From JASGCK01 sp031430035 (GTDB lineage: Bacteria; Pseudomonadota; Gammaproteobacteria; Burkholderiales; Burkholderiaceae_C): 9,340 nucleotides of DNA. The DNA lies in the NCBI GenBank assembly GCA_031430035.1, contig JANPAS010000060.1, forward strand, positions 1 to 9,340, in the 5' to 3' direction. A program made the position numbers and the translations under genes. The notes beneath the pieces are model-generated. The model made no database searches and had not been told where the DNA came from. It saw only the letters and a list, made by a program, of their open reading frames with translations. Positions 1 to 6,291 of the stretch are shown here, in pieces (the stretch's first letter is position 1; every line of letters starts with the position of its first letter).

Positions 1-3
1 AAT

Positions 4-975
4 TTATTGCTTAGGAATCTTGGCTTCACTCACCACTTGAATCCATTTTTGGGTTTGATTGGCGACCATGGTTTTCATCTCTTCGGGTGTGCTGCCTCTG
101 ACTTCTCCGCCCATTTCTTCTAGTCTTGTTTTCACAGCAGGCACTTGAATCGCTTTTTGCAATTCAACATTTAACCGATCCATCACTCCACGCGGTGTCC
201 CTGCTGGCGCCATCACGCCCGCCCATGAGCGCACGTCGTAGCCAGCCACGCCTTGTTCAGCGACTGTCGGCACATCGGGCAAGCCCAGCCAGCGCTGCGG
301 TCCCGTGGTGGCGATGGCACGCAGCTTGCCCGCTTTGATATTGGACAAGACCGCAGTTGGCGGCGCAATGATCATAGGAATATCACCGGCCAGTAAAGCT
401 GTCAGCGAGGCAGCATCACCACGGTAAGGCACATGCAGCAGCTGTGTTTTTGACATACTAGCCAGCAACTCTCCAGCCAGATGATGCGTAGAGCCAATTC
501 CCGCCGTGCCGTAACCCACCTTGTCTGGATTGGCTTTGGCGTTAGCGAGCAGGGCTGTCAGGCTGTTCATCTTGCTATCAGCCGCCACAACGATCAAAAA
601 CGGAAAATAAGTAATGGTGCTGACCATCTCAAAGTCTTGCACCGTGCGATACGCCAAATTGTTATATAGCGCGCCTGCCACGGCATGACCACCTGTTGCC
701 AAAAGCAAGGTGTACCCATCAGGTTTGGCTTTTGACACGGTCGTTGCAGCAATCGTTCCGCCAGCGCCCGCTTGTGCTTCCACAACTATCGACTGCAACA
801 GCCCTTTACTCATTTCGCCACTGACCGCTCTTGCAATCGCGTCGGCATTACCGCCCGGTGCAAAGCCTTGGATCATTTTGATAGGCCGCTCTGGATAGGT
901 TTGTGCAAAGCCAATGACCGTGGCACACGTTGCCACAGAGGCGATGAGTAGTTGTTTTAAAAAAGTCCGTTTCAT
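4..975 (-). CDS. Bug-family tripartite tricarboxylate transporter substrate-binding protein
   Basis: This is a 323-residue periplasmic solute-binding protein of the Bug (Bordetella uptake gene, TctC-like) family, which captures carboxylates or other small organic molecules for a TctAB-type permease. An N-terminal signal peptide is visible: K2/R3, a hydrophobic run to about residue 23, and likely cleavage after A24. The mature protein then opens with YPERPIKMI and the family motif APGGNAD. Typical Bug blocks follow: PDGYTLLLA, the VGYGTAGIGS segment, LLHVPYRGD near residue 180, LPDVPTVAEQG and the C-terminal APAGTP block. Length is normal for the family. A strong Shine-Dalgarno (AAGGAG, complement of 982-987) precedes the ATG. 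It is the last visible gene of the minus-strand operon, 19 bases after the oxidoreductase. No TctA/TctB membrane genes are in the window. Bug proteins are often orphans that share permeases, so the ligand cannot be predicted. Confidence 0.93.
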   Translation of the reverse strand: MKRTFLKQLLIASVATCATVIGFAQTYPERPIKMIQGFAPGGNADAIARAVSGEMSKGLLQSIVVEAQAGAGGTIAATTVSKAKPDGYTLLLATGGHAVAGALYNNLAYRTVQDFEMVSTITYFPFLIVVAADSKMNSLTALLANAKANPDKVGYGTAGIGSTHHLAGELLASMSKTQLLHVPYRGDAASLTALLAGDIPMIIAPPTAVLSNIKAGKLRAIATTGPQRWLGLPDVPTVAEQGVAGYDVRSWAGVMAPAGTPRGVMDRLNVELQKAIQVPAVKTRLEEMGGEVRGSTPEEMKTMVANQTQKWIQVVSEAKIPKQ

Positions 976-994
976 GGCTATCTCCTTATAAAAA

Positions 995-1990
995 TTAAAT
1001 TTGCATCACAATCTTGCCGCTCACCAACCCTTTATCCAACCAGTCGTGAATAAGCTGTACATCGGACAAGGATTGGATCTGAGGCGCGGGCGGCTTGACG
1101 CTCCCATTGGCCATCAAATTAATCGCGCTTTGCATCAAAGCACGCCGTGTCACTTTGTCTGAATCTAGTGTGTGCATCGAAAAGCACCGCACTGCAAGAC
1201 TTTTCCCTAGCAATTTGCGAAGCACTTGAAACACGTCCTCGCTAGGCGGTCCTTGCACAATGTTGTAAGACACGGCTGTACCCAACGAGGCCAAAGAGTA
1301 GAGGCCGTCAATCAAACTTTGACCACCCAAATGATCAAACACCAGATCGACACCGCGCCCCGCTGTCAATGCGTGAATACGCTCTGGCAAATTCGCTCCG
1401 CCACCCACAAGCACATGGTCAAAACCTGCCATCGCTGGATCGTTTGGTTGAACGGTCTTTCTGCTTGTACCAATGGTCATAAATCCCAAATGCTTGGCTA
1501 AGCTTGACAACATCCCTGCCACGCCGCCAGAAGCGCCCGTTATCAACACACTTGGCTGAGTGGTTTGCGGCGTTCCGCCAACGCGCATCAAGGCAATCGC
1601 CAATTGAAGATTAGGCAAACTCACTGCATCTGCGCAAGAGATGGTTGTCGGCAGGCGATAAAGGGTGTCTTGTGACACCACCATAGCCTCCACATAACAC
1701 CCACCGCGCTCTGGCAACTCGCGCGCGCTCACCAAAACCCTGTCACCGATTTGCCATTGCTGCACGCCTGCGCCAATGGCGTCAATCCTTCCTGCCAATT
1801 CCGCGCCAGGAATAGCGGGCAGCGCTGGCATCCATTTGTACGTGCCTTGGCGAATGAGCACATCAGGGCGGCCTACGCCAATCGCCTCCGCTCTGACCCT
1901 GACCTGCCCAGCGCTGGGCATCGGCTCAGGCAAATTCACTTCAATCAAGCATTCGGGACCGCCTGGTACCTGTACTTGAATGGCGCGCAT
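995..1990 (-). CDS. zinc-free quinone oxidoreductase-like MDR family protein
   Basis: This is a medium-chain dehydrogenase/reductase of the NADPH:quinone oxidoreductase type, about 331 residues. The N-terminal GroES-like domain carries the PGAELAG motif (near residues 61-67) but lacks the Cys and GHE residues that bind catalytic zinc in alcohol dehydrogenases. The Rossmann domain begins with VLITGASGGVAG (around 149-159). The block GVDLVFDHLGG is typical of quinone oxidoreductases and related enoyl reductases. The frame is open upstream to 2053, but that would overlap the preceding gene by 61 bases. ATG at 1990 has an AGGA (complement of 1997-2000) six bases upstream. The adjacent ATG at 1993 forms a TGATG stop-start overlap with the preceding gene but leaves only three bases to AGGA. 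Either start implies translational coupling to the FAH-family enzyme. It probably reduces a quinone or an alpha,beta-unsaturated carbonyl intermediate; the substrate is unknown. Confidence 0.88.
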   Translation of the reverse strand: MRAIQVQVPGGPECLIEVNLPEPMPSAGQVRVRAEAIGVGRPDVLIRQGTYKWMPALPAIPGAELAGRIDAIGAGVQQWQIGDRVLVSARELPERGGCYVEAMVVSQDTLYRLPTTISCADAVSLPNLQLAIALMRVGGTPQTTQPSVLITGASGGVAGMLSSLAKHLGFMTIGTSRKTVQPNDPAMAGFDHVLVGGGANLPERIHALTAGRGVDLVFDHLGGQSLIDGLYSLASLGTAVSYNIVQGPPSEDVFQVLRKLLGKSLAVRCFSMHTLDSDKVTRRALMQSAINLMANGSVKPPAPQIQSLSDVQLIHDWLDKGLVSGKIVMQI

Positions 1991-1992
1991 CA

Positions 1993-2859
1993 TCAATCCT
2001 GCGCAATGATGGGGTTGACCAAAGTGCCCACACCTTCGATTTCCACTTCGCACACATCGCCAGGCTTCATATAACGAGGCGGTTTGCGGCTCCAGCCCAC
2101 GCCTGCAGGCGTACCCGTGATGATCACGTCGCCTGGCACTAAGGTGAAGATGGTAGAGGCGTAATTGATGAGCTTGGCAATGGAAAAAATCATGTCGCCT
2201 GTGTGGCCGTTTTGCATGACTTCACCGTTTAAACGAACGACCAATTTCAGCTTTTGATTCGGGCGGATTTCATCCGCCGTCACCATCCAAGGACCAAAGC
2301 CGCCAGTGGCTTCAAAGTTTTTTCCTGACGCAATTTGTTTGGCGTGGAATTGCCAATCGCGAATACTGCCATCGTTGTAGCAAGCATAGCCCGCGACATG
2401 CTCAAACGCTTTGTCTTCTGGAATATCGCGCCCTGCTTTGCCAATGATGACGGCCAACTCACCTTCCCAATCGAAAGAGCCAGAGACTCGTGGACAAATC
2501 ATGGGCTGACCATGCGCTACTTGGGAACGCCAAACGCGCAAAAAGATGGGCGGCTCTTCGGAGAGCTCTCGGTGCATACCTGCGGCGATCACTTCCTTAT
2601 GGTGATCCATGTAATTGCGCACCGCGCATACAATTTTTTCAGGCTTTGTAATAACTGGCAAAAACGTGATGTCAGCAAGTTTGGCGCTAACGGGTTTGCC
2701 TTGCACGTCATTGGCTGCATTTAAATAGGCATCAGCGGCAATGTAGTCAAGCAGTGTTGCGTACTCGGGCATGGCTTTGCCCAAATCGACAACATCGTCC
2801 GTGCCAACAACAGCGCCCCAAGTTTCGCGACCTTGATAGCTGTAAGAAAGTAATTTCAT
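1993..2859 (-). CDS. fumarylacetoacetate hydrolase (FAH) family protein, acylpyruvase-like
   Basis: This 288-residue enzyme belongs to the FAH superfamily (COG0179), whose members hydrolyse, decarboxylate or isomerise acylpyruvate-type products of aromatic-ring breakdown. The metal-binding triad is visible as E132 and E134 in DWEGELAVIIGK and D163 in YNDGSIRDWQ. The first glutamate and the aspartate are 31 residues apart, as in FAHD1-like acylpyruvases. A lid dyad candidate H86/E89 lies in NYMDHHKE, and a candidate catalytic lysine K180 in GKNFEA. The C-terminal signature VPGDVIITGTPAGVG is intact. An AAGGA Shine-Dalgarno precedes the ATG. The gene lies 35 bases after the VOC-protein gene and shares a TGATG junction with the oxidoreductase gene. 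With a ring-cleavage-like VOC protein upstream, a C-C hydrolase or isomerase step in a meta-type pathway is the natural inference. FAH members are often mislabelled, and the exact substrate is open. Confidence 0.9.
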   Translation of the reverse strand: MKLLSYSYQGRETWGAVVGTDDVVDLGKAMPEYATLLDYIAADAYLNAANDVQGKPVSAKLADITFLPVITKPEKIVCAVRNYMDHHKEVIAAGMHRELSEEPPIFLRVWRSQVAHGQPMICPRVSGSFDWEGELAVIIGKAGRDIPEDKAFEHVAGYACYNDGSIRDWQFHAKQIASGKNFEATGGFGPWMVTADEIRPNQKLKLVVRLNGEVMQNGHTGDMIFSIAKLINYASTIFTLVPGDVIITGTPAGVGWSRKPPRYMKPGDVCEVEIEGVGTLVNPIIAQD

Positions 2860-2894
2860 GGTGAGTCCTTGTTGAAAAATGAAATGTTTGTGAT

Positions 2895-3440
2895 TTATTG
2901 AATTGATTTATTGGCAAACTTTGCTTGCCACTCGGCTATCGGCATAAATGTCGGGTCGCTTCTGCAAATGGCTTCGGTCTCGCGCATCAAGGTCTCGTCG
3001 TCCTTGGTCAAATCGAGCGGATCGCCATGCGGCTGCGTAATATAAAACGGCATATCTAAATAAATTTCAACCGTGTTGCCTTCTGGGTCAGCAAAGTACA
3101 CAGACAGCGCATTGCCGTGATTGAGCGGCAACACCTTGCTCGCGCCTAGCGCCTTGGCAGCGGCCGTCAAATCGCGTAAATGCTGAATGGAGGGCACGGC
3201 AAACGAGAGTTGCATCACCGTACTAAAAGTGGCTTCCACTGGGCGACCACCCGCAATCACCAATTGGTGATGCTGATCTGGGCTAGAACTCAAAAACACA
3301 AGCGGCGCTTTAAACGTCTTACCCACACCTCGGTCAGTTTGTTTGAGACCAAAAACGGTTGTATAGAAATGCACCATTTTTTCAACGTCGGTCACGTAGA
3401 TACCAAAGTGCGAAGGTGTGGGCTGGGTAACTTTAAGCAT
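2895..3440 (-). CDS. VOC-fold protein, probable small type I extradiol dioxygenase-like enzyme
   Basis: This 181-residue protein of the vicinal oxygen chelate (glyoxalase/bleomycin resistance/extradiol dioxygenase) superfamily has two beta-alpha-beta-beta-beta modules. The candidate metal ligands are H11 in SHFGIYVTD, H57 or H58 in PDQHHQL, and E125 in GNTVEIYLD. The segment from H108 to E125 (H-G-N-A-L-S-V-Y-F-A-D-P-E-G, then E125) matches the PROSITE-style type I extradiol dioxygenase signature except at its first position. It includes the conserved His (H108) and Tyr (Y115) seen in catechol 2,3-dioxygenase-like enzymes, so a dioxygenase is favoured over a glyoxalase. A charged tail of about 50 residues follows the fold. 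AGAGGA (complement of 3445-3450) is a good ribosome binding site. The gene sits 14 bases after the GntR gene and precedes the FAH enzyme, consistent with ring cleavage followed by hydrolysis. The function is an inference from motifs and context. Confidence 0.82.
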   Translation of the reverse strand: MLKVTQPTPSHFGIYVTDVEKMVHFYTTVFGLKQTDRGVGKTFKAPLVFLSSSPDQHHQLVIAGGRPVEATFSTVMQLSFAVPSIQHLRDLTAAAKALGASKVLPLNHGNALSVYFADPEGNTVEIYLDMPFYITQPHGDPLDLTKDDETLMRETEAICRSDPTFMPIAEWQAKFANKSIQ

Positions 3441-3454
3441 GCTTTCCTCTGGAT

Positions 3455-4141
3455 TTAAATAACTATTTTTTGACCTTGAAAGGCCAATAGGACATTACGC
3501 TGGGTGCTTTCAATGTGCTCGGCAAGGAAAGCGACTGCCTGCTCGGCCTTACGGTTTAAAACCGCTTCCATCAAAATTTTGTGTTCTTCGTCTTTGCGCT
3601 TCAGTACCTGCCTATTTCGCGCCGAATACTGGCGATAACGCTCTGCTTGATCAAACAAGCTTCTACTCAGCGCCAGTTGCCGCTCTGAAGGACAAGCCGC
3701 TATCAATGCCAAGTGGAACGCGCGATGATGCTGACTCCACTCTGTATCCAGCACAACGGGGCCATCTGGCAGACGCGATTCAATTTTTGACAATCGATGG
3801 AAGCACGACACGATGTCCGCCTCCCAAGCATCGTCGCCTAGCGCAATGGCCTCTCGCAGGGCTGGCAAGTCAATCATCAATCGCATTTTTGTGATGTCAG
3901 CCAAATCCGCTGGCGAAATGGGCGCGACCTTAAAACCACGTCGCTCGTCTGCATTGACCAAGCCTTCCTGCGTCAATCGATTGAGTGCTTCGCGTAGGGG
4001 GCTGCTAGAGAATCCATATAAAGATTGCAGCGCATCCACCTTCAGTTTGACATCGGGGCTGTGAATCCCAAACAAAACGTCGTTGCGCAAGGCCTGAAAG
4101 GCTTGCTCTGAGACGGTTGCAGAAGAAGGTATATTTTCCAT
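3455..4141 (-). CDS. GntR family transcriptional regulator, FCD (FadR/VanR-type) subfamily
   Basis: This is a 228-residue DNA-binding regulator. Residues about 8-73 form the GntR winged helix-turn-helix: SEQAFQALRNDVLFG, then the recognition region SSSPLREALNRLTQEGLV and the wing ERRGFKVAPIS. Residues about 80-220 form an all-helical FCD ligand-binding domain with the MRLMIDLPALREA helix. Candidate metal-ligand histidines lie at 139/143 (HHRAFH), 187 (EEHKIL) and 209 (AEHIE). FCD proteins usually sense the acid substrate or an intermediate of the pathway they control. It is the first gene of the minus-strand operon and probably represses it, binding the TTGTGCACAA palindrome just upstream of its own start. 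No good Shine-Dalgarno precedes this ATG, but the N-terminus has the usual family length. The divergent purine operon starts 82 bases away and could share the control region. Confidence 0.92.
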   Translation of the reverse strand: MENIPSSATVSEQAFQALRNDVLFGIHSPDVKLKVDALQSLYGFSSSPLREALNRLTQEGLVNADERRGFKVAPISPADLADITKMRLMIDLPALREAIALGDDAWEADIVSCFHRLSKIESRLPDGPVVLDTEWSQHHRAFHLALIAACPSERQLALSRSLFDQAERYRQYSARNRQVLKRKDEEHKILMEAVLNRKAEQAVAFLAEHIESTQRNVLLAFQGQKIVI

Positions 4142-4151
4142 AATTTAATAA

Positions 4152-4178
4152 TTGTGCACAAAATAATAATTATGCACA
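4152..4178. promoter_or_regulatory. candidate GntR/FCD operator pair in the divergent control region
   Basis: The 82-base AT-rich gap between the GntR gene and xdhC contains a perfect 10-bp palindrome TTGTGCACAA (4152-4161). It fits the general GntR-family operator shape TTGT-NN-ACAA. A second, degenerate copy, ATTATGCACA (4169-4178), repeats ATTGTGCACA (4151-4160) with one mismatch, 18 bases away, so both would face roughly the same side of the helix. A weak minus-strand promoter can be drawn with TTGAAT (complement of 4194-4199) and TGCATA (complement of 4171-4176), spacer 17, which would put the second box over the -10. The operator call is fair. The promoter call is weak, and no convincing xdhC promoter was found. 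Confidence 0.5.
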
Positions 4179-4223
4179 TTATGAGAAACCCTAATTCAAA
4201 ATCTCGCGTCTTAAAATCTTGCC

Positions 4224-5012
4224 ATGATCCTTATCACCGTCACACACACCGAAGGCTCAGTGCCGCGCGAGGCGGGCACTTGGATGGTGGTGACTGAGGG
4301 CGGCATCATCGGGACGCTGGGCGGTGGGAATGTGGAGTTTCAAGCGATTGCCCTCTCCCTAACCCTCTCCCACGAGGGGAGAGGGGATAAAACCAGCAAA
4401 CGTTTCGAGAAACTCGAAACAAGGCGTTTCGCCTTAGGTCCGAGCTTGGGTCAATGCTGCGGCGGCGTGATGGAATTGTCGTTTGAGCGCATCAATTCTG
4501 CCCAATACGATGCCCTGCAGGCCAAGCTGGATATGGCCTACAGGCCGATTGCTTTATTTGGCGGAGGCCATGTGGGACGCGCCATCGTCCATGTTTTGAG
4601 CGCGCTTCCGTACCGCGTCACTTGGATTGATAGCCGAGATGAAATCTTCCCAGAGGATGTGCCCAGCAAAATGGTCTGCGAGCACTCTGACCCCGTGCAA
4701 AGCGCGGTGGCAGATTTAGACGCGGGAAGTAGCGTTCTCATCATGAGCTTTAGCCATGCCGAAGATTTGGAGATCGTGCAGCAATGCCTAAAGCGCAATC
4801 GCGAACAAAACGACCTGCCATTCATTGGCCTGATTGGCTCTAAAACCAAATGGGCAACATTTAAAAATCGACTGCACGAGCGTGGATTTACGGATGCCGA
4901 ACTGGCGCAAGTGACTTGTCCAATTGGTATTACTGGCATATCAGGGAAAGAGCCCGAGGTCATTGCTGTGGCAGTAGCGGCGCAATTGCTGCAAAAACTG
5001 TATACACTTTAA
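4224..5012 (+). CDS. xdhC: xanthine dehydrogenase accessory protein XdhC
   Basis: XdhC binds molybdenum cofactor, supports its sulfuration and delivers it to the XdhB subunit of xanthine dehydrogenase; it is not part of the final enzyme. This 262-residue protein shows the N-terminal GSVPREAGTWMVV and TLGGGNVEFQAI motifs, then RFALGPSLGQCCGG with the conserved Cys pair C78/C79. The C-terminal Rossmann part has LFGGGHVGRA (111-120) and closes with CPIGITGISGKEPEVIAVAVAAQLL. Two oddities stand out. The protein starts right at the first beta strand (MILITVTHTEGS), about 15-20 residues shorter than most homologues, and an in-frame stop at 4212-4214 rules out an upstream extension. Residues about 43-66 are encoded by stem-loop repeat DNA. 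No clear ribosome binding site is seen. It heads the plus-strand purine operon, only four bases before puuD. Confidence 0.93.
   Translation: MILITVTHTEGSVPREAGTWMVVTEGGIIGTLGGGNVEFQAIALSLTLSHEGRGDKTSKRFEKLETRRFALGPSLGQCCGGVMELSFERINSAQYDALQAKLDMAYRPIALFGGGHVGRAIVHVLSALPYRVTWIDSRDEIFPEDVPSKMVCEHSDPVQSAVADLDAGSSVLIMSFSHAEDLEIVQQCLKRNREQNDLPFIGLIGSKTKWATFKNRLHERGFTDAELAQVTCPIGITGISGKEPEVIAVAVAAQLLQKLYTL
4351..4385. repeat. CCCTCTCCC-type palindromic repeat inside xdhC
   Basis: CCCTCTCCC occurs twice in direct orientation (4351-4359 and 4363-4371), and the second copy is followed after a five-base loop by its exact complement GGGAGAGGG (4377-4385), giving a 9-bp GC-rich stem. The DNA is read in frame as part of XdhC residues 43-54 (ALSLTLSHEGRG), in a stretch between TLGGGNVEFQ and RFALGP that varies among XdhC proteins. 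Repeats of this general look are familiar as dispersed elements in proteobacterial genomes; that it is dispersed in this genome is inference. Confidence 0.7.
4402..4435. repeat. two consecutive perfect stem-loops inside xdhC
   Basis: GTTTCGAG (4402-4409), loop AAA, CTCGAAAC (4413-4420) is a perfect 8-bp stem. It is immediately followed by AAGGCG (4421-4426), loop TTT, CGCCTT (4430-4435), a perfect 6-bp stem. They lie 16 bases after the CCCTCTCCC repeat, so three hairpins fall within 85 bases of xdhC coding sequence. The translated region is KRFEKLETRRFAL, running into the conserved XdhC motif RFALGP. There is no U-tract, so a terminator is unlikely. Confidence 0.65.
4515..4543. repeat. GGCCTGCAGGCC-family inverted repeat in xdhC linker
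   Basis: CTGCAGGCCA (4515-4524) pairs with TGGCCTACAG (4534-4543) across a nine-base loop, with nine of ten positions complementary. It encodes part of the linker ALQAKLDMAYRP that joins the N-terminal part of XdhC to its Rossmann domain. The same TGGCCTGCAGGCCA motif recurs as a palindrome in the puuD linker at 6029-6044, which hints at a small repeated unit. Confidence 0.5.
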
Positions 5013-5016
5013 GCTT

Positions 5017-6282
5017 ATGGAATCCTACTTACTAGACTGGGCTAACTTGCTACTGCGCTGGGTGCACGTCATCACCGCGATTGCTTGGATTGGCTCTTCG
5101 TTTTACTTTGTCTTTTTAGACAGTAATTTGCTCAAACCTAACTCGCCCGATTTGTTAGAAAAAGGCGTGGACGGCGCGATGTGGGCGGTACATGGCGGAG
5201 GCTTTTACAACCCGCAAAAGTACATGGTGGCACCCAAAACCATTCACAGCAAATTGCATTGGTTTTATTGGGAGAGCTACAGCACGTGGCTGTCGGGCTT
5301 TGCACTGTTTACCTTGATGTACCTGTACAACGCGGGCACATATTTGATTGACAAGTCGCTTGTCGATTGGGACAAAGCCGACGCGATTGGCGTGGCGCTG
5401 TGCTTCTTAGGTGGCTTTTGGTTGATTTACGACTTCACCTGCCGCATCTTTGGCTTTCGTAAAAACGGCGAAGCCATTGTGGGCGCGGTCATGCTGGTGG
5501 TGATAACCGCCGCCGCGTATTTGGCTTGCCAATGGTTTGCAGGACGCGCCGCGTTCTTACTGGTCGGCGCCATGATTGCCACCGCCATGAGCGCCAACGT
5601 GTTCTTTGGCATCATCCCAGGTCAGCGCATCGTAGTCGCCGCCATGACCAGCGGAAAGCCATACGATGGCAAAGCACTCGCCATTCACGGCAAACTGGCC
5701 AAGCAGCGCAGCGTGCACAACACTTACTTCACCTTGCCCGTTTTGTTTGCCATGCTCAGCAACCATTACAGCTTTACCTATACGCACGAATACAACTGGA
5801 TCGTGCTCGTGCTCATGATGCTAGCTGGCGCGGCGATTAGGCAATACTTCGTGATCCGCCACGGCTTCCATCACGGCAGAAACGGCAACCCAATCAAATA
5901 CGCCATAGCAGGTGTGATCGTCATCTTGGCAGTCATTGTGTGGCTTGCGCCATCGGGCAAGGCAGCTAGCCCGCAGGCCATATTAAATAAGGCCTCTCAA
6001 GGCATACCCTCTGCAGCCCAAGCCCCACTTGGCCTGCAGGCCAATACCCCTGCGGACACAAACGCGGTACTGGCTATCGCCAAAGAGCGTTGCATCATGT
6101 GCCATGGCGCAGGGTTGCAATCAAAAAACATTCGCCTAGATTCAATTGAGCTGGTCGACAAGCATGCAGCGCTGGTGTACCAGCAAGTCGTTGTGACCAA
6201 ACTCATGCCGATGAACAACGCGACGGGTGTCACGCCAGCCGAGCGGCAATTGATTGCCGATTGGTTTAAGGCGCGAAAGTAA
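5017..6282 (+). CDS. puuD: membrane-bound urate oxidase (hydroxylase) with C-terminal cytochrome c domain, PuuD
   Basis: PuuD oxidises urate to 5-hydroxyisourate at the inner membrane and passes electrons to its own cytochrome c domain rather than making hydrogen peroxide like soluble uricase. This 421-residue protein fits. Residues 1-312 form the urate-oxidase membrane domain (DUF989), with about eight hydrophobic segments (around 10-33, 90-110, 124-146, 152-172, 177-200, 235-251, 258-278, 294-312) and many conserved histidines such as H17, H59, H77 and H81. A low-complexity Ala/Pro/Gln linker (about 313-347) leads to the cytochrome domain, with the haem motif C359-I-M-C362-H363 and a likely axial Met at 397 or 399 in MPMNN. 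It starts four bases after xdhC, which supplies cofactor service for the preceding step, xanthine to urate. The linker DNA contains GGCCT palindromes. No strong Shine-Dalgarno is seen, so coupled translation is likely. Confidence 0.95.
   Translation: MESYLLDWANLLLRWVHVITAIAWIGSSFYFVFLDSNLLKPNSPDLLEKGVDGAMWAVHGGGFYNPQKYMVAPKTIHSKLHWFYWESYSTWLSGFALFTLMYLYNAGTYLIDKSLVDWDKADAIGVALCFLGGFWLIYDFTCRIFGFRKNGEAIVGAVMLVVITAAAYLACQWFAGRAAFLLVGAMIATAMSANVFFGIIPGQRIVVAAMTSGKPYDGKALAIHGKLAKQRSVHNTYFTLPVLFAMLSNHYSFTYTHEYNWIVLVLMMLAGAAIRQYFVIRHGFHHGRNGNPIKYAIAGVIVILAVIVWLAPSGKAASPQAILNKASQGIPSAAQAPLGLQANTPADTNAVLAIAKERCIMCHGAGLQSKNIRLDSIELVDKHAALVYQQVVVTKLMPMNNATGVTPAERQLIADWFKARK
6029..6044. repeat. 16-bp perfect palindrome in puuD linker
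   Basis: TTGGCCTGCAGGCCAA reads identically on both strands. Its left half TGGCCTGC (6030-6037) is also the exact complement of GCAGGCCA at 5973-5980, and a further GGCCT follows at 5991-5995. The array sits in the stretch coding the flexible linker between the membrane domain and the cytochrome c domain of PuuD (residues about 319-343), where sequence constraint is low. The 8-mer core CCTGCAGG also occurs at 2102-2109 and 4514-4521. Confidence 0.6.
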
Positions 6283-6291
6283 AGTCTCCAG

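Noticed and set aside
1991..2053. A longer start for the quinone oxidoreductase at 2053
   Set aside because: It would overlap the FAH-family gene by 61 bases, has no family-like residues in the extra 20-21 positions, and a ribosome binding site fits the ATG at 1990.
1993..2859. FAH-family gene as ureidoglycolate lyase, which would join the two halves into one purine pathway
   Set aside because: Such labels on FAH-family proteins are often transferred loosely. The gene is in the opposite operon beside a VOC ring-cleavage-like protein, and no residue seen here points to ureidoglycolate.
4363..4435. Hairpins in xdhC read as an intrinsic terminator or attenuator
   Set aside because: They lie inside the coding frame, have no U-tract, and the protein reads through with conserved motifs on both sides.
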